The notes under the pieces: generated by a model | The model's input: the letters and a program-made list of their open reading frames with translations, nothing else | What the model was told of the DNA's origin: nothing | The model's database searches: none | Origin: Palsa-504 sp963769715 | GTDB taxonomy: Bacteria; Actinomycetota; Actinomycetes; Streptosporangiales; Streptosporangiaceae | Direction of reading: 5' to 3' | Assembly: GCA_963769715.1 (NCBI GenBank) | Contig: CAVYNE010000030.1 | Location: 124,001 to 188,000, forward strand | DNA length: 64,000 nucleotides | Translations under genes and position numbers: made by a program | Part shown: one piece after another, positions 49,872-57,344 of the stretch | Position numbering within the stretch: the first letter of the stretch is position 1 | How the letters are laid out: every line of letters begins with the position of its first letter

Positions 49872-50265
49872 CGACCTGCGCCCAGTTCTTGTCGGTCTCC
49901 CATACCCGCACTGACCGCAGCAGCCCGTCGGGAAGCTCGGGCCGGAGCCGCTCCCAGAAGGTCAGGGCCAGGTTTTCCGCCGTGGGGATGCGGCCCTTGA
50001 GCCACGGCACGTCGGTGTTCAGGTTGCGGTGATCCACGTCCCGGATGACCCGCCTGCTCATCACCTCAGAAAGCACCTTCAGGTCCAGGACATAGCCACT
50101 GGCCTGGTCGACCTCCCCGGCCACGACGACCTCGAGGACGTAGTTGTGCCCGTGCAGGTTCGCGCATTTCCCGAACAGCCGCCGGTTCTCCTCGTCAGAT
50201 AGCCCCGGGTCGCACAGCTGGTGCGCGGCATTGAACGACTCGCGGCGGCCGACCAGCACAGTCAT
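49858..50265 (-). CDS. 6-pyruvoyl-tetrahydropterin synthase / 6-carboxytetrahydropterin synthase homologue
   Basis: 135 aa. FNAAHQLCDPGLSDEENRRLFGKCANLHGHNY gives the zinc His triad (one in AAHQL, two in HGHNY) and the catalytic Cys in GKCANLHG. Later VDHRNLNTDV and ENLALTFWERL complete the T-fold. Converts dihydroneopterin triphosphate to a pterin product; QueD-type enzymes make carboxytetrahydropterin for 7-deazapurines. No queC, queE or folE lies next to it, so it is not a standard queuosine operon. First gene of a four-gene overlapping unit with methyltransferase, GT4 and SDR. Confidence 0.9.
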   Translation of the reverse strand: MTVLVGRRESFNAAHQLCDPGLSDEENRRLFGKCANLHGHNYVLEVVVAGEVDQASGYVLDLKVLSEVMSRRVIRDVDHRNLNTDVPWLKGRIPTAENLALTFWERLRPELPDGLLRSVRVWETDKNWAQVGEQG

Positions 50266-50574
50266 CGCGCCGTAGCTGGAGCAGGCGGGGCCTTGGGTGC
50301 GGTTACCACGTTCTCATCATGGCCGGCCGCCGCGTCCCCCGCCCCTACCGGGCCGGGCTATCGGGGCCCCAGGGTCGCAGCCAGGCCGGGCCCGGCTCAG
50401 GCCTGGCTCCTCCCGTCCCTGCTGGCCCGCGCCGAAGATTTCGGCCGTCCAGTCCAGCATCGTGTGTATCCACCCCCTTGTCCGCGGGGTAGATACCCAC
50501 GATGATGGCTCCCTCGCCGTCGGATACCCGAGATTTATAGGGATTCCGGGGCCTTGCGCGACGTCCCATAGTGG
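50266..50574. other. Divergent intergenic region with hairpin
   Basis: 309 bases between the PTPS operon and the sensor kinase gene. It contains an inverted repeat GTATC-CA-CCCC (50466 onward) with GGGG-TA-GATAC (ending 50496). No gene is visible. Promoters of both operons must lie here. Confidence 0.45.
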
Positions 50575-51801
50575 ATGGGTTGGGAGAGATGGGTTGTGGC
50601 AGGTGAGACGGGGATCCGGGAATCCGGCGCGGACGGGATGGTGCTCAGGACCGAGTACCGGACCAGCCGGATGGTGGTCTTCGTCCGGGTGGGCACCTCG
50701 TTCTTCGTGTACCTGCCGCTGTTCGTCTGGGGGTCGCTGGCCCGTCCGTGGATTGCGGTATGCGCCGCCGTGGCGGCGTCGTGCGAAGCCGCCTTGTTTG
50801 CCGTCTGGGTCCAGGGCACCAGGACGCTGCGGGACCGGAGGCTGGTCACCGTGGACGTGCTGTTCTGCCTGGCTCTGATGCTGGTGGGCACCCGGGCGGC
50901 CGCGCCGGATCTGCGCAACGTGGTCGCGACCGAGCTGATACCCACCGCGCTGGCCGGGGCGGCGATCGTAGGTTTCGCGTTTACCTTCGGCGCCGTCCAG
51001 GTGATGGCGGTGGCGGCGCTGATGGCCGGCTGGGTGCTGGCGCTACTGCCCGACGTCAGCCTCAAGCTCTTTTCCGACCTGCTCGGCTTCGTCATCTGGT
51101 ACGTGGTCTCCGCACTGTCCATGCGCGAGTTCCGGACGCTGGCGCTGATCACCGACCAGGCGCAGGAAGCGGCCCAGCGCGGCGCGGTCGAAGCCGAGGC
51201 GGCCCGGCAGCGGGAACGGGTGCACGGGGAGATCCACGGTCACCTGCTGCCGATCGTGGAGTTCCTGATCGCCGGGGAACCCATCAGCGAGCGGTTCGTC
51301 CGCGACGCCCGGCGAGCGGCCAGGCGGGCTCGCCGCCTGATCGCCGACCCGAGAGCCGCGAGCCCGGGGACCGAGTGGGGGCGGGACTTCACCGCACTGC
51401 TCCACGAGACCATCGACGGCTGCGCCGACCGGCTGGTCCTCGAGACGATCCTGGTCATCACGGTGGAGCCGCCGCCCGACCTCATCGAACCGCTGTGCAC
51501 GGCGGTCGGTGAGGCGCTGCGGAACGTGATCCGGCACGCCGGGGCGCGCTGCCAGGTCAACCTATACGTCGAGTCCACTGCGGAGCAGGGCCAGATCACG
51601 GTGCGCGACCGCGGGCCCGGGTTCGATCCGTCGGCCGTCGTGCCCGGCGGGGGATTCGCCAGCACCTTCACCGCGCTGCGGCGCCACGGCGCCGATTGGC
51701 TGGTGGATTCGGCCCCCGGCCGCGGCACCGCGGTGACCATCACCTGGCCGCCCCCGGGCCGTCGGCCGGCCCCGGCCGTGGTGGGAGACGGCCATGGCTG
51801 A
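50575..51801 (+). CDS. Membrane sensor histidine kinase
   Basis: 408 aa. N-terminal half has five or six hydrophobic segments (about 35-190: FVRVGTSFFVYLPLFVW, AVCAAVAASCEAALFAVWV, VDVLFCLALMLVG, LAGAAIVGFAFTFGAVQVMA). Then QRERVHGEIHGHLLPIVEFL, a HisKA_3-like dimerisation helix where the phospho-acceptor would be one of the two His, and an HATPase: VGEALRNVIRHAGARCQVN (N box), VRDRGPGFDP (G1) and GRGTAVTITWPPP (G2). The classic ELHD is replaced by EIHG. It overlaps the response-regulator gene by 8 bases. Signal unknown. Confidence 0.82.
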   Translation: MGWERWVVAGETGIRESGADGMVLRTEYRTSRMVVFVRVGTSFFVYLPLFVWGSLARPWIAVCAAVAASCEAALFAVWVQGTRTLRDRRLVTVDVLFCLALMLVGTRAAAPDLRNVVATELIPTALAGAAIVGFAFTFGAVQVMAVAALMAGWVLALLPDVSLKLFSDLLGFVIWYVVSALSMREFRTLALITDQAQEAAQRGAVEAEAARQRERVHGEIHGHLLPIVEFLIAGEPISERFVRDARRAARRARRLIADPRAASPGTEWGRDFTALLHETIDGCADRLVLETILVITVEPPPDLIEPLCTAVGEALRNVIRHAGARCQVNLYVESTAEQGQITVRDRGPGFDPSAVVPGGGFASTFTALRRHGADWLVDSAPGRGTAVTITWPPPGRRPAPAVVGDGHG

Positions 51802-52594
51802 GGGGGTGCGGATCTGCGTGGCCGTAGTGGAGGACTACCCGTCCAACGCCGACGGGCTCGTGCTCGGGTTCATCAGCTCGGGCTTCACCGTGCTGGCCAT
51901 GGTGACCAGCCCGGATCAGCTCGACGGCGTGCAGCCCGACGTGGTGGTCTCCGATCTGCACCTGGGCCAGGTGCCGATCCGCGAGACCGTCTCTGCCCTG
52001 GTCCGCCGCGGCCTGCGGGTCCTGGCCATCTCCGGGCCCGCCACCGGGGAGGAGATCCTGGACGCCATCGATGCCGGGGCGCAGGGGTTCGCGGACAAAC
52101 TCGAGAAGACCAGCACCATCTGCGCCGCGGCGGCCGAAGTCGCCGCCGGCGGCTGCTGGATCGGGCCCAAGCTGGCCGGTCATCTGCTCACCGACGCCCA
52201 GGTGCGCCCGCTTCGCCGCGGTGACCTGGGATCGGCTGAGCTGAGCGTTCTCCGGGCCATCGCCCAGGGTGACACCACGCAGGAGATCGCCGAACGGCTA
52301 GGTGCCGATCCGACCGGGATACGTGCCATCTACGCCCGGATCCTGGACACCGAACGCAGGCGGCGCGGCCTCCTGCAGCCGACACCGCGGCAAAGCGAGG
52401 TGCTGATCCTGATCGGGCGGCGGGGTATGACGCAGCGGCGGGCCGCCGCGCAGATGGGCATCACGGAGGCGACGCTCGCAGAACACCTGCAGAACATCAA
52501 GGACATCTACCTGCGTACCCATCCGGAAGCGCAGGCCGATATCACGCCCACCCACGCCGCGCGGCTGCTGGCCGAAGAACGCGGCGTGCGCTGA
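51794..52594 (+). CDS. NarL-type response regulator with two HTH-like units
   Basis: 266 aa from ATG 51794. Receiver domain: acidic pair in CVAVVEDYPSN, phospho-acceptor Asp in VVVSDLHLGQVPI at about 54, and Lys in FADKLEKTS at about 101. Then GSAELSVLRAIAQGDTTQEI with ADPTGIRAIYARIL (first LuxR-like HTH, about 148-185) followed by TPRQSEVLILIGRRGMTQRR with ITEATLAEHLQNIKDIYL (second, about 195-240). Most NarL regulators have only one. Expected partner is the kinase in the same operon. Whether both HTH units bind DNA is unknown. Confidence 0.85.
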   Translation: MAEGVRICVAVVEDYPSNADGLVLGFISSGFTVLAMVTSPDQLDGVQPDVVVSDLHLGQVPIRETVSALVRRGLRVLAISGPATGEEILDAIDAGAQGFADKLEKTSTICAAAAEVAAGGCWIGPKLAGHLLTDAQVRPLRRGDLGSAELSVLRAIAQGDTTQEIAERLGADPTGIRAIYARILDTERRRRGLLQPTPRQSEVLILIGRRGMTQRRAAAQMGITEATLAEHLQNIKDIYLRTHPEAQADITPTHAARLLAEERGVR

Positions 52595-52689
52595 TACGTC
52601 CCGTTTTCGCGGATGCACCCCAGTTTTCTCGGGTTCTGCGGACCGGATCCGGCCCGCAGGATGGAGCTAGTCAGGCCGCAGGAGGGGGG

Positions 52690-52918
52690 CGGCCTGCCAG
52701 CGTCAGCGGGGCGCCCATGGTGGCGTAGTACACGTGGCCGAGCAGCGGCACCAGCTTGGTGGCGCCGCAGATGAACGGGTCGACCGCGGTCATCGACTCC
52801 AGCACCGCGGGCACCAGCAACGACAACATCTACTACACCGGCCAGCCGGGCGAGCCCTGCAACCAGGGCGTCGGCCTCGGCATCCCGAACCTTTATCGTG
52901 GCCTGTACCCAGGCAACT
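52690..52918 (+). pseudogene. C-terminal fragment of a sedolisin (S53) peptidase
   Basis: The frame reads WPSSGTSLVAPQMNGSTAVI, then NDNIYYTGQPGEPCNQGVGL and GIPNLYRGLYPGN. SGTS with the following APQ.NG matches the active-site Ser region of sedolisins, and the rest matches their Ca-binding C-terminus. An in-frame TAG at 52726 interrupts the upstream continuation (VSGAPMVA), and the N-terminal ~400 residues are absent. The fragment ends where lysK's leader begins. Confidence 0.55.
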
Positions 52919-52964
52919 GCTTGTACGCTGATGCCTGCGGAAAACGATGGAGGTGGCCTGTCCC

Positions 52965-54611
52965 GTGGCTCCGGCCGATGACTGGGTAGTGCGCACGGCC
53001 GACCGGGTGCGCGCAGAAGCAGAACGCAGGCATCCCGGCCAGGCTCCGACCTGCGCGTCCGGGATCAGCCCGTCCGGGCCGGTGCACCTGGGGAACCTGC
53101 GCGAGCTGATGATCCCGCACCTGGTCGCGGACGAGGTCCGCAAGCAGGGCGCGCCGTGCCGCCACATCTTGTCCTGGGACGACTATGACCGGCTGCGCCG
53201 GGTCCCGAACGGGTTCGGAGAGTCCTTCGCCGAGCACATCGGCCGGCCGCTGAGCGCGGTGCCCGACCCGTGCGGCCGGCACCCGAACTGGGCCGAGCAC
53301 TTCAAGGAGCCGCTGCGCGAGGCGCTGGCCGGGCTCGGGATCGCGGTCACCGAGATCAGCCAGACCACGATGTACACGTCCGGGGCCTACACGGAGCAGA
53401 TCGTGACCGCCATGCGGCGCCGGGCCGACATCGGCGCGGTCCTGGCCAGGTACCAGACCAAGCGCGCTACCGAGCCGGATGACGACGACCCCCAGACGGC
53501 GGTGTACTACCCGTTCCGGCCGTACTGCGCGGTCTGCGGCCGTGACGACACCACGGTGACCGCCTTCGACGACGAGACCACGGAGATCACCTATATCTGC
53601 GCCTGCGGCGCGCGCGTGGGGCCCACGCCGATCGCGGAGGTCGCCGGGAAGCTGGCCTGGAAGGTCGACTGGCCGATGCGCTGGGCCTACGAGCGCGTGA
53701 CGTTCGAGCCGGCCGGGGTCGACCACTCCTCGCCCGGGTCCAGCTTCACCGTCGGCGGGCACCTGGTGTCGGAGATCTTCGGCGGTCAGATGCCGCTGCA
53801 CTTCGGGTACGCCTTCGTCGGCTTCACCGGCGGCTCGTCGAAGATCAGCAGCTCGGCCGGCCGCGCGCCCACCCCGGCGGACGCGCTGGAGATCTTCGAG
53901 GCTCCGCTGCTGCGCTGGCTGTACGCCCGGCGGCGTCCCGAGCAGTCCATCACCCTGGCCTTCGACGCCGAGGTGGGCCGGGTCTACGACGAGTGGGACG
54001 CGCTGAGCCGGCGGATCGCCGGCGGGACCGCTGACGCCGCGGCCCAGGCCACCTTCGCCCGCGCGTCCGCCACCGCCGAGGGGCCGCTGCCGGTCACGCC
54101 CCGGCCGCTGCCCTTCCGCACGCTGGCGTCGGTGGCCGACATCACGGCCGGCGACGAGGCGCAGATCCTGCGCATCCTGCGGGACCTGACCGCAGATGAC
54201 CCGGTCCGCATCCTGGATGAGGTCCGGCCCCGGCTGGATTGCGCGCAGGCCTGGGTGACCGAGTATGCTCCGCCCGCCGAGCGCACCCGGGTTCGCAACG
54301 AGCCCGACGTGGCCCGGCTGGCCGCCCTCACCGATTCCGAGCGCGACGCGCTGAAGCTGCTGACCGAGGGCATGGCGGCCGACTGGTCCCTGGAAGGCCT
54401 GACCACCCTGCTGTACGGCATCCCGAAGCTGCAGCGCGGCCTGCCGATCAGCTCCCCGCCGACGGCCGAGCTGAAGGCCAGCCAGCGGGCCTGGTTCATC
54501 CTGCTCTACCAGCTGCTGATCGGGAAGGACACCGGCCCGCGGCTGCCGACGCTGCTGCTGGCGCTGGGCCAGGACCGGATCCGCGCACTGCTCACGCCCA
54601 TGCAGGGCTGA
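52965..54611 (+). CDS. lysK: Lysyl-tRNA synthetase, class I
   Basis: 548 aa from GTG 52965, with GGAGG about ten bases upstream; an ATG at 52947 is in frame but covers that site. Class I LysRS: SGISPSGPVHLGNLREL (HIGH as HLGN), ILSWDDYDRLRRVPNG, zinc-like CAVCGRDD and CACGARVGP, GGHLVSEIFGG, and KISSSAGRAP for KMSKS at about 285. Helical anticodon domain follows. Class I LysRS is typical of archaea and some actinobacteria. Followed by a coupled 99-aa gene. Confidence 0.95.
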   Translation: MAPADDWVVRTADRVRAEAERRHPGQAPTCASGISPSGPVHLGNLRELMIPHLVADEVRKQGAPCRHILSWDDYDRLRRVPNGFGESFAEHIGRPLSAVPDPCGRHPNWAEHFKEPLREALAGLGIAVTEISQTTMYTSGAYTEQIVTAMRRRADIGAVLARYQTKRATEPDDDDPQTAVYYPFRPYCAVCGRDDTTVTAFDDETTEITYICACGARVGPTPIAEVAGKLAWKVDWPMRWAYERVTFEPAGVDHSSPGSSFTVGGHLVSEIFGGQMPLHFGYAFVGFTGGSSKISSSAGRAPTPADALEIFEAPLLRWLYARRRPEQSITLAFDAEVGRVYDEWDALSRRIAGGTADAAAQATFARASATAEGPLPVTPRPLPFRTLASVADITAGDEAQILRILRDLTADDPVRILDEVRPRLDCAQAWVTEYAPPAERTRVRNEPDVARLAALTDSERDALKLLTEGMAADWSLEGLTTLLYGIPKLQRGLPISSPPTAELKASQRAWFILLYQLLIGKDTGPRLPTLLLALGQDRIRALLTPMQG

Positions 54612-54910
54612 TGGCACGGATTGAGGTGACCGAGGAGGCGCTGCGCGCCGAACTGGACGACGTTCTCGGCGAGCTGGCCGAAGAGGCTGGTGACTGCGAC
54701 CCGGGCGACGGCTGGTACCCCGACACCAGCGACCTGGAGGATCTCCTCGACGAGGTCGAGGACCTGGCCGGCGAGGCGCCGGATGCCGCGCGCGAGCTGG
54801 CCGGGCACGTGGCCGGGCGGATCAGGGACGTGCTGGCCGCCGGGAACTGCCTGACCGGCGACCTGGCCGCCGCGCTGGCCCGCGCGGAGGAGCTACGGCA
54901 GCAGGCGTGA
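54611..54910 (+). CDS. Acidic 99-aa protein coupled to lysK
   Basis: ATG 54611 overlaps the lysK stop (TGATG), which implies translational coupling. The protein is very acidic in its middle (DVLGELAEEAGDCDPGDGWY, SDLEDLLDEVEDLAGEAPDA) and ends in amphipathic helices (VAGRIRDVLAAGNCLTGDLA, LARAEELRQQA). No family recognised. Its position suggests a role with LysK or simply shared expression. Third-position GC fits a real gene. Confidence 0.7.
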   Translation: MARIEVTEEALRAELDDVLGELAEEAGDCDPGDGWYPDTSDLEDLLDEVEDLAGEAPDAARELAGHVAGRIRDVLAAGNCLTGDLAAALARAEELRQQA

Positions 54911-54916
54911 TCTTGG

Positions 54917-56266
54917 TCAGCCCGCGGCGGTGCCAAGGAAGTTATCCATGATCCGGACACCCGCCGCCAGCGCGGACAGCGGGATGCGCTCGTCGGTGCC
55001 GTGGAACATGGCGTAGTAGTCGTAGCCCTCGGGCAGTACCAGCGGGGTGAAGCCGTAGCAGGTCATGCCGAGCCGGGAGAAGTACTTCGCGTCGGTGCCG
55101 CCGCTCATGCAGTAAGGCACGATGGTCGAGCCCGGGTCCTCGGCCAGCAGGGCCTGCGCCATGCTGGCCATCACCGGGGCGTCGAGCGGTGCTTCCAGCG
55201 GTATTTCCTCGTGCGCATACTCCCAGCTCACGTTCGGGCCGGTCAGTTCGTCCAGGCTGGCGCGGAACTCCGCCTCGTAGCCGGGCAGGACGCGGCCGTC
55301 CACGTAGCCGACCGCCTCGCCCGGTATCACGTTGATCTTGTAGCCCGCCTGCAGCATGGTCGGGTTGGCGCTGTTGCGCACGGTGCCGGCGACCAGGGCG
55401 CCCGCGGGCCCGAGCCGGGCCAGCAGTTCCTCCGCGGTCAGGCCGCCGGTCAGTGCCTCGGGCGGCAGCTGCGTCCCGGCCGAGGCGGCGATGGCCTCGA
55501 CCGCGGCGCGCACCGTCGGGATCAGCCGGACCGGCCAGGCGAAGGCACCCATCCTGGTGATCGCCTCGGCCAGCCGGAGCACCGCGTTCGCCTCGTTCGG
55601 CTTGGCGCCGTGTCCGGCCCGGCCCCGCGCGGTCAGCTTCAGCCAGGCGATACCCCGCTCAGCGGACGCGATCGGGTAGAGCCGCTGCCCGGGGCCGGCG
55701 TGGAAGGTGAACGCGCCCGACTCCCCGATGGCCTCGGTGCAGCCCTCGAACAGCTCCGGATGCCGCTCGACGAGCCACCGCGCGCCGAACTCCGCGGTGT
55801 CCTCCTCGTCCGCGGTGAACGCGAGCACGATGTCCCGCCGCGGGCGGATTCCGCTGCGCGCCCACTGGCTGACCAGCGCGAGCAGCACCGCGTCCGCGTT
55901 CTTCATGTCGACCGCGCCGCGCCCCCACAGCACGCCGTCGCGTATCTCGCCCGAGAAGGGGTGCACCGACCAGGCCGCCGGGTCGGCCGGCACCACATCC
56001 AGGTGACCATGCAGGAGCAGTGCCCCTTCCTGGGCCCCTTCCTGGGCCCCGTTCCCGTTGGCTCCGGTGCCGCTGACCCGGGCGACCACGTTCGCCCGGC
56101 CCGGGGCCGACTCCAGCAGCACCGGCTCAAGACCGGCCTCGGCCAGCCGCGCCGCCACGTACTCCGCGGCCGGCCGCTCCCGGCCGTCACCGCCGCCCCG
56201 GTTGGTCGTGTCGATCCTGATCAGCTCGGCGGCAAACCGCGCCGCCTCCTCCCCGGCGAGCGTCAT
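54917..56266 (-). CDS. M20-family zinc metallopeptidase
   Basis: 449 aa from ATG 56266 (GGAG upstream). M20 metal and catalytic residues: HGHLDVVPAD (His, Asp), LWGRGAVDMKNADAVL (bridging Asp), ADEEDTAEFGARWLV (Glu-Glu), a conserved His in GRAGHGAKPNEANAV, and PYCMSGGTDAKYFSRLG with MFHGTDERIPL near the end. Amino-acylase or dipeptidase-like, cytosolic. A 12-bp duplication (56023-56046) doubles AQEG near the active site. ATGA overlap with a possible 47-aa upstream frame. Confidence 0.93.
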   Translation of the reverse strand: MTLAGEEAARFAAELIRIDTTNRGGGDGRERPAAEYVAARLAEAGLEPVLLESAPGRANVVARVSGTGANGNGAQEGAQEGALLLHGHLDVVPADPAAWSVHPFSGEIRDGVLWGRGAVDMKNADAVLLALVSQWARSGIRPRRDIVLAFTADEEDTAEFGARWLVERHPELFEGCTEAIGESGAFTFHAGPGQRLYPIASAERGIAWLKLTARGRAGHGAKPNEANAVLRLAEAITRMGAFAWPVRLIPTVRAAVEAIAASAGTQLPPEALTGGLTAEELLARLGPAGALVAGTVRNSANPTMLQAGYKINVIPGEAVGYVDGRVLPGYEAEFRASLDELTGPNVSWEYAHEEIPLEAPLDAPVMASMAQALLAEDPGSTIVPYCMSGGTDAKYFSRLGMTCYGFTPLVLPEGYDYYAMFHGTDERIPLSALAAGVRIMDNFLGTAAG

Positions 56267-56406
56267 CCCGGCTCCGCCGCCGGGCGCGGGAGCAGGCCGG
56301 CCGCCCGGTAAGCATCGTCGATGTCCGGGACGCTCGCGGCCGGCTCGATCAGGGCAGGCTCGGAAATGCGCGACGAACCAAAGGTTCCAATGCGTAGCAG
56401 GTCCAC
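56263..56406 (-). CDS. Possible 47-aa leader protein coupled to M20 gene
   Basis: GTG 56406 opens a frame MDLLRIGTFGSSRISEPALI, then EPAASVPDIDDAYRAAGLLP, stopping at 56263 with an ATGA overlap to the M20 peptidase start. CATAGCCT lies just upstream, so a leaderless transcript starting at or near the GTG is plausible. Either a small real protein or a coupling leader; I know no relative. Confidence 0.35.
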   Translation of the reverse strand: MDLLRIGTFGSSRISEPALIEPAASVPDIDDAYRAAGLLPRPAAEPG

Positions 56407-56570
56407 GATTCAGGCTATGCCAAAAGACGCAGACCCAGCTGGGAAAATGCGCCGGCCGACCCGCCGCAACCCGGCATTTACCTTCCGTTAATCTTGGCGA
56501 CAGGAATGGCGTTACGATCCCTGGCATCACCGTGGTGTCTATGTTTGAGGTGGGGGAGAGGGAGACGGGA

Positions 56571-57302
56571 GTGAGCCAGCAACCCGGCCGGGTCGCATTG
56601 GTCAGCGGCGGCTCGCGCGGCATCGGCGCGGCCACCGTGCGCCGGCTGGCCGCGGCTGGCTGGGACATCGGCTTCAGCTACCACGGCGACGGGCCGTCCG
56701 CCCGCGCGGTGGAGAAGGCCGCCTTCGAACTCGGCGTCCGGGTGACCGGAACCGACGTGGACGTGACCGACGCCGCCGAGGTCACCTCCTGGTTCCGGCT
56801 GACCGAGGAGGAGTTCGGGCCGGTCCAGGCCATGGTGAGCTGCGCCGGGATCACCAGGGAAGGCCCGCTGGCGCGGCTGGAGGAGGCCGACTGGCGGATG
56901 GTGATCGACACCAGCCTGGACGGGGTGTTCCACCTGTGCCGTGCCGCCGTGTTCGCCATGATGGAGCGGCGATCGGGCCGGATCGTCACGGTCTCCTCGG
57001 TGTGCGGGGAGTACGACCACGCCCCCCGAGGCCCGCTGGCCCGGCCGGGCATCGCCGGGTTCGTCCGGGCGCTGGCCAGCCAGACCAGGCGGTTCGGGAT
57101 CAGCGTCAACGCGGTGGCTCCCGGACCGGGCACCCGCGACGTGGCCGGGCTGCTGCCGGAAAGGCCCCGGGCCGGCCTGGTCGAGACGATCGCGCTCCGG
57201 CGGTTCGGCAACGCCGCCGACGTCGCCGACCTGGTCGCGTTCCTGCTCTCCGAGGACGCCTCGGACATCACCGGCCGCGTCCTGGAGGTGCCGAGTGCGA
57301 GC
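56571..57302 (+). CDS. Short-chain dehydrogenase (FabG-like), no normal stop
   Basis: GTG 56571 after GGGAGACGGGA. SDR core: ALVSGGSRGIGAATVRRLAA, VDVTDAAEV, VSCAGIT, catalytic IVTVSSVCGEY, then RPGIAGFVRALASQTRRFGI where the usual YxxxK reads ARPGIAGF (no Tyr/Lys), VAPGPGTRDVAG, and DASDITGRVLEV. So the SDR fold is present but the active-site YxxxK is missing, which makes oxidoreductase activity doubtful. After EVPSAS the frame does not stop for ~1.27 kb and runs antisense through the GT87 gene; the domain end is given. Related to polyketide-associated ketoreductases in layout. Confidence 0.75.
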
Positions 57303-57344
57303 CTGCTCTTAAGGCGCCCAGGCGCGCCTAGCCGGCCAGAGCGC

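Noticed and set aside
54917..56668. M20 peptidase starting at 56668
   Set aside because: The added 134 residues lack family similarity; ATG 56266 has a GGAG site and matches family length.
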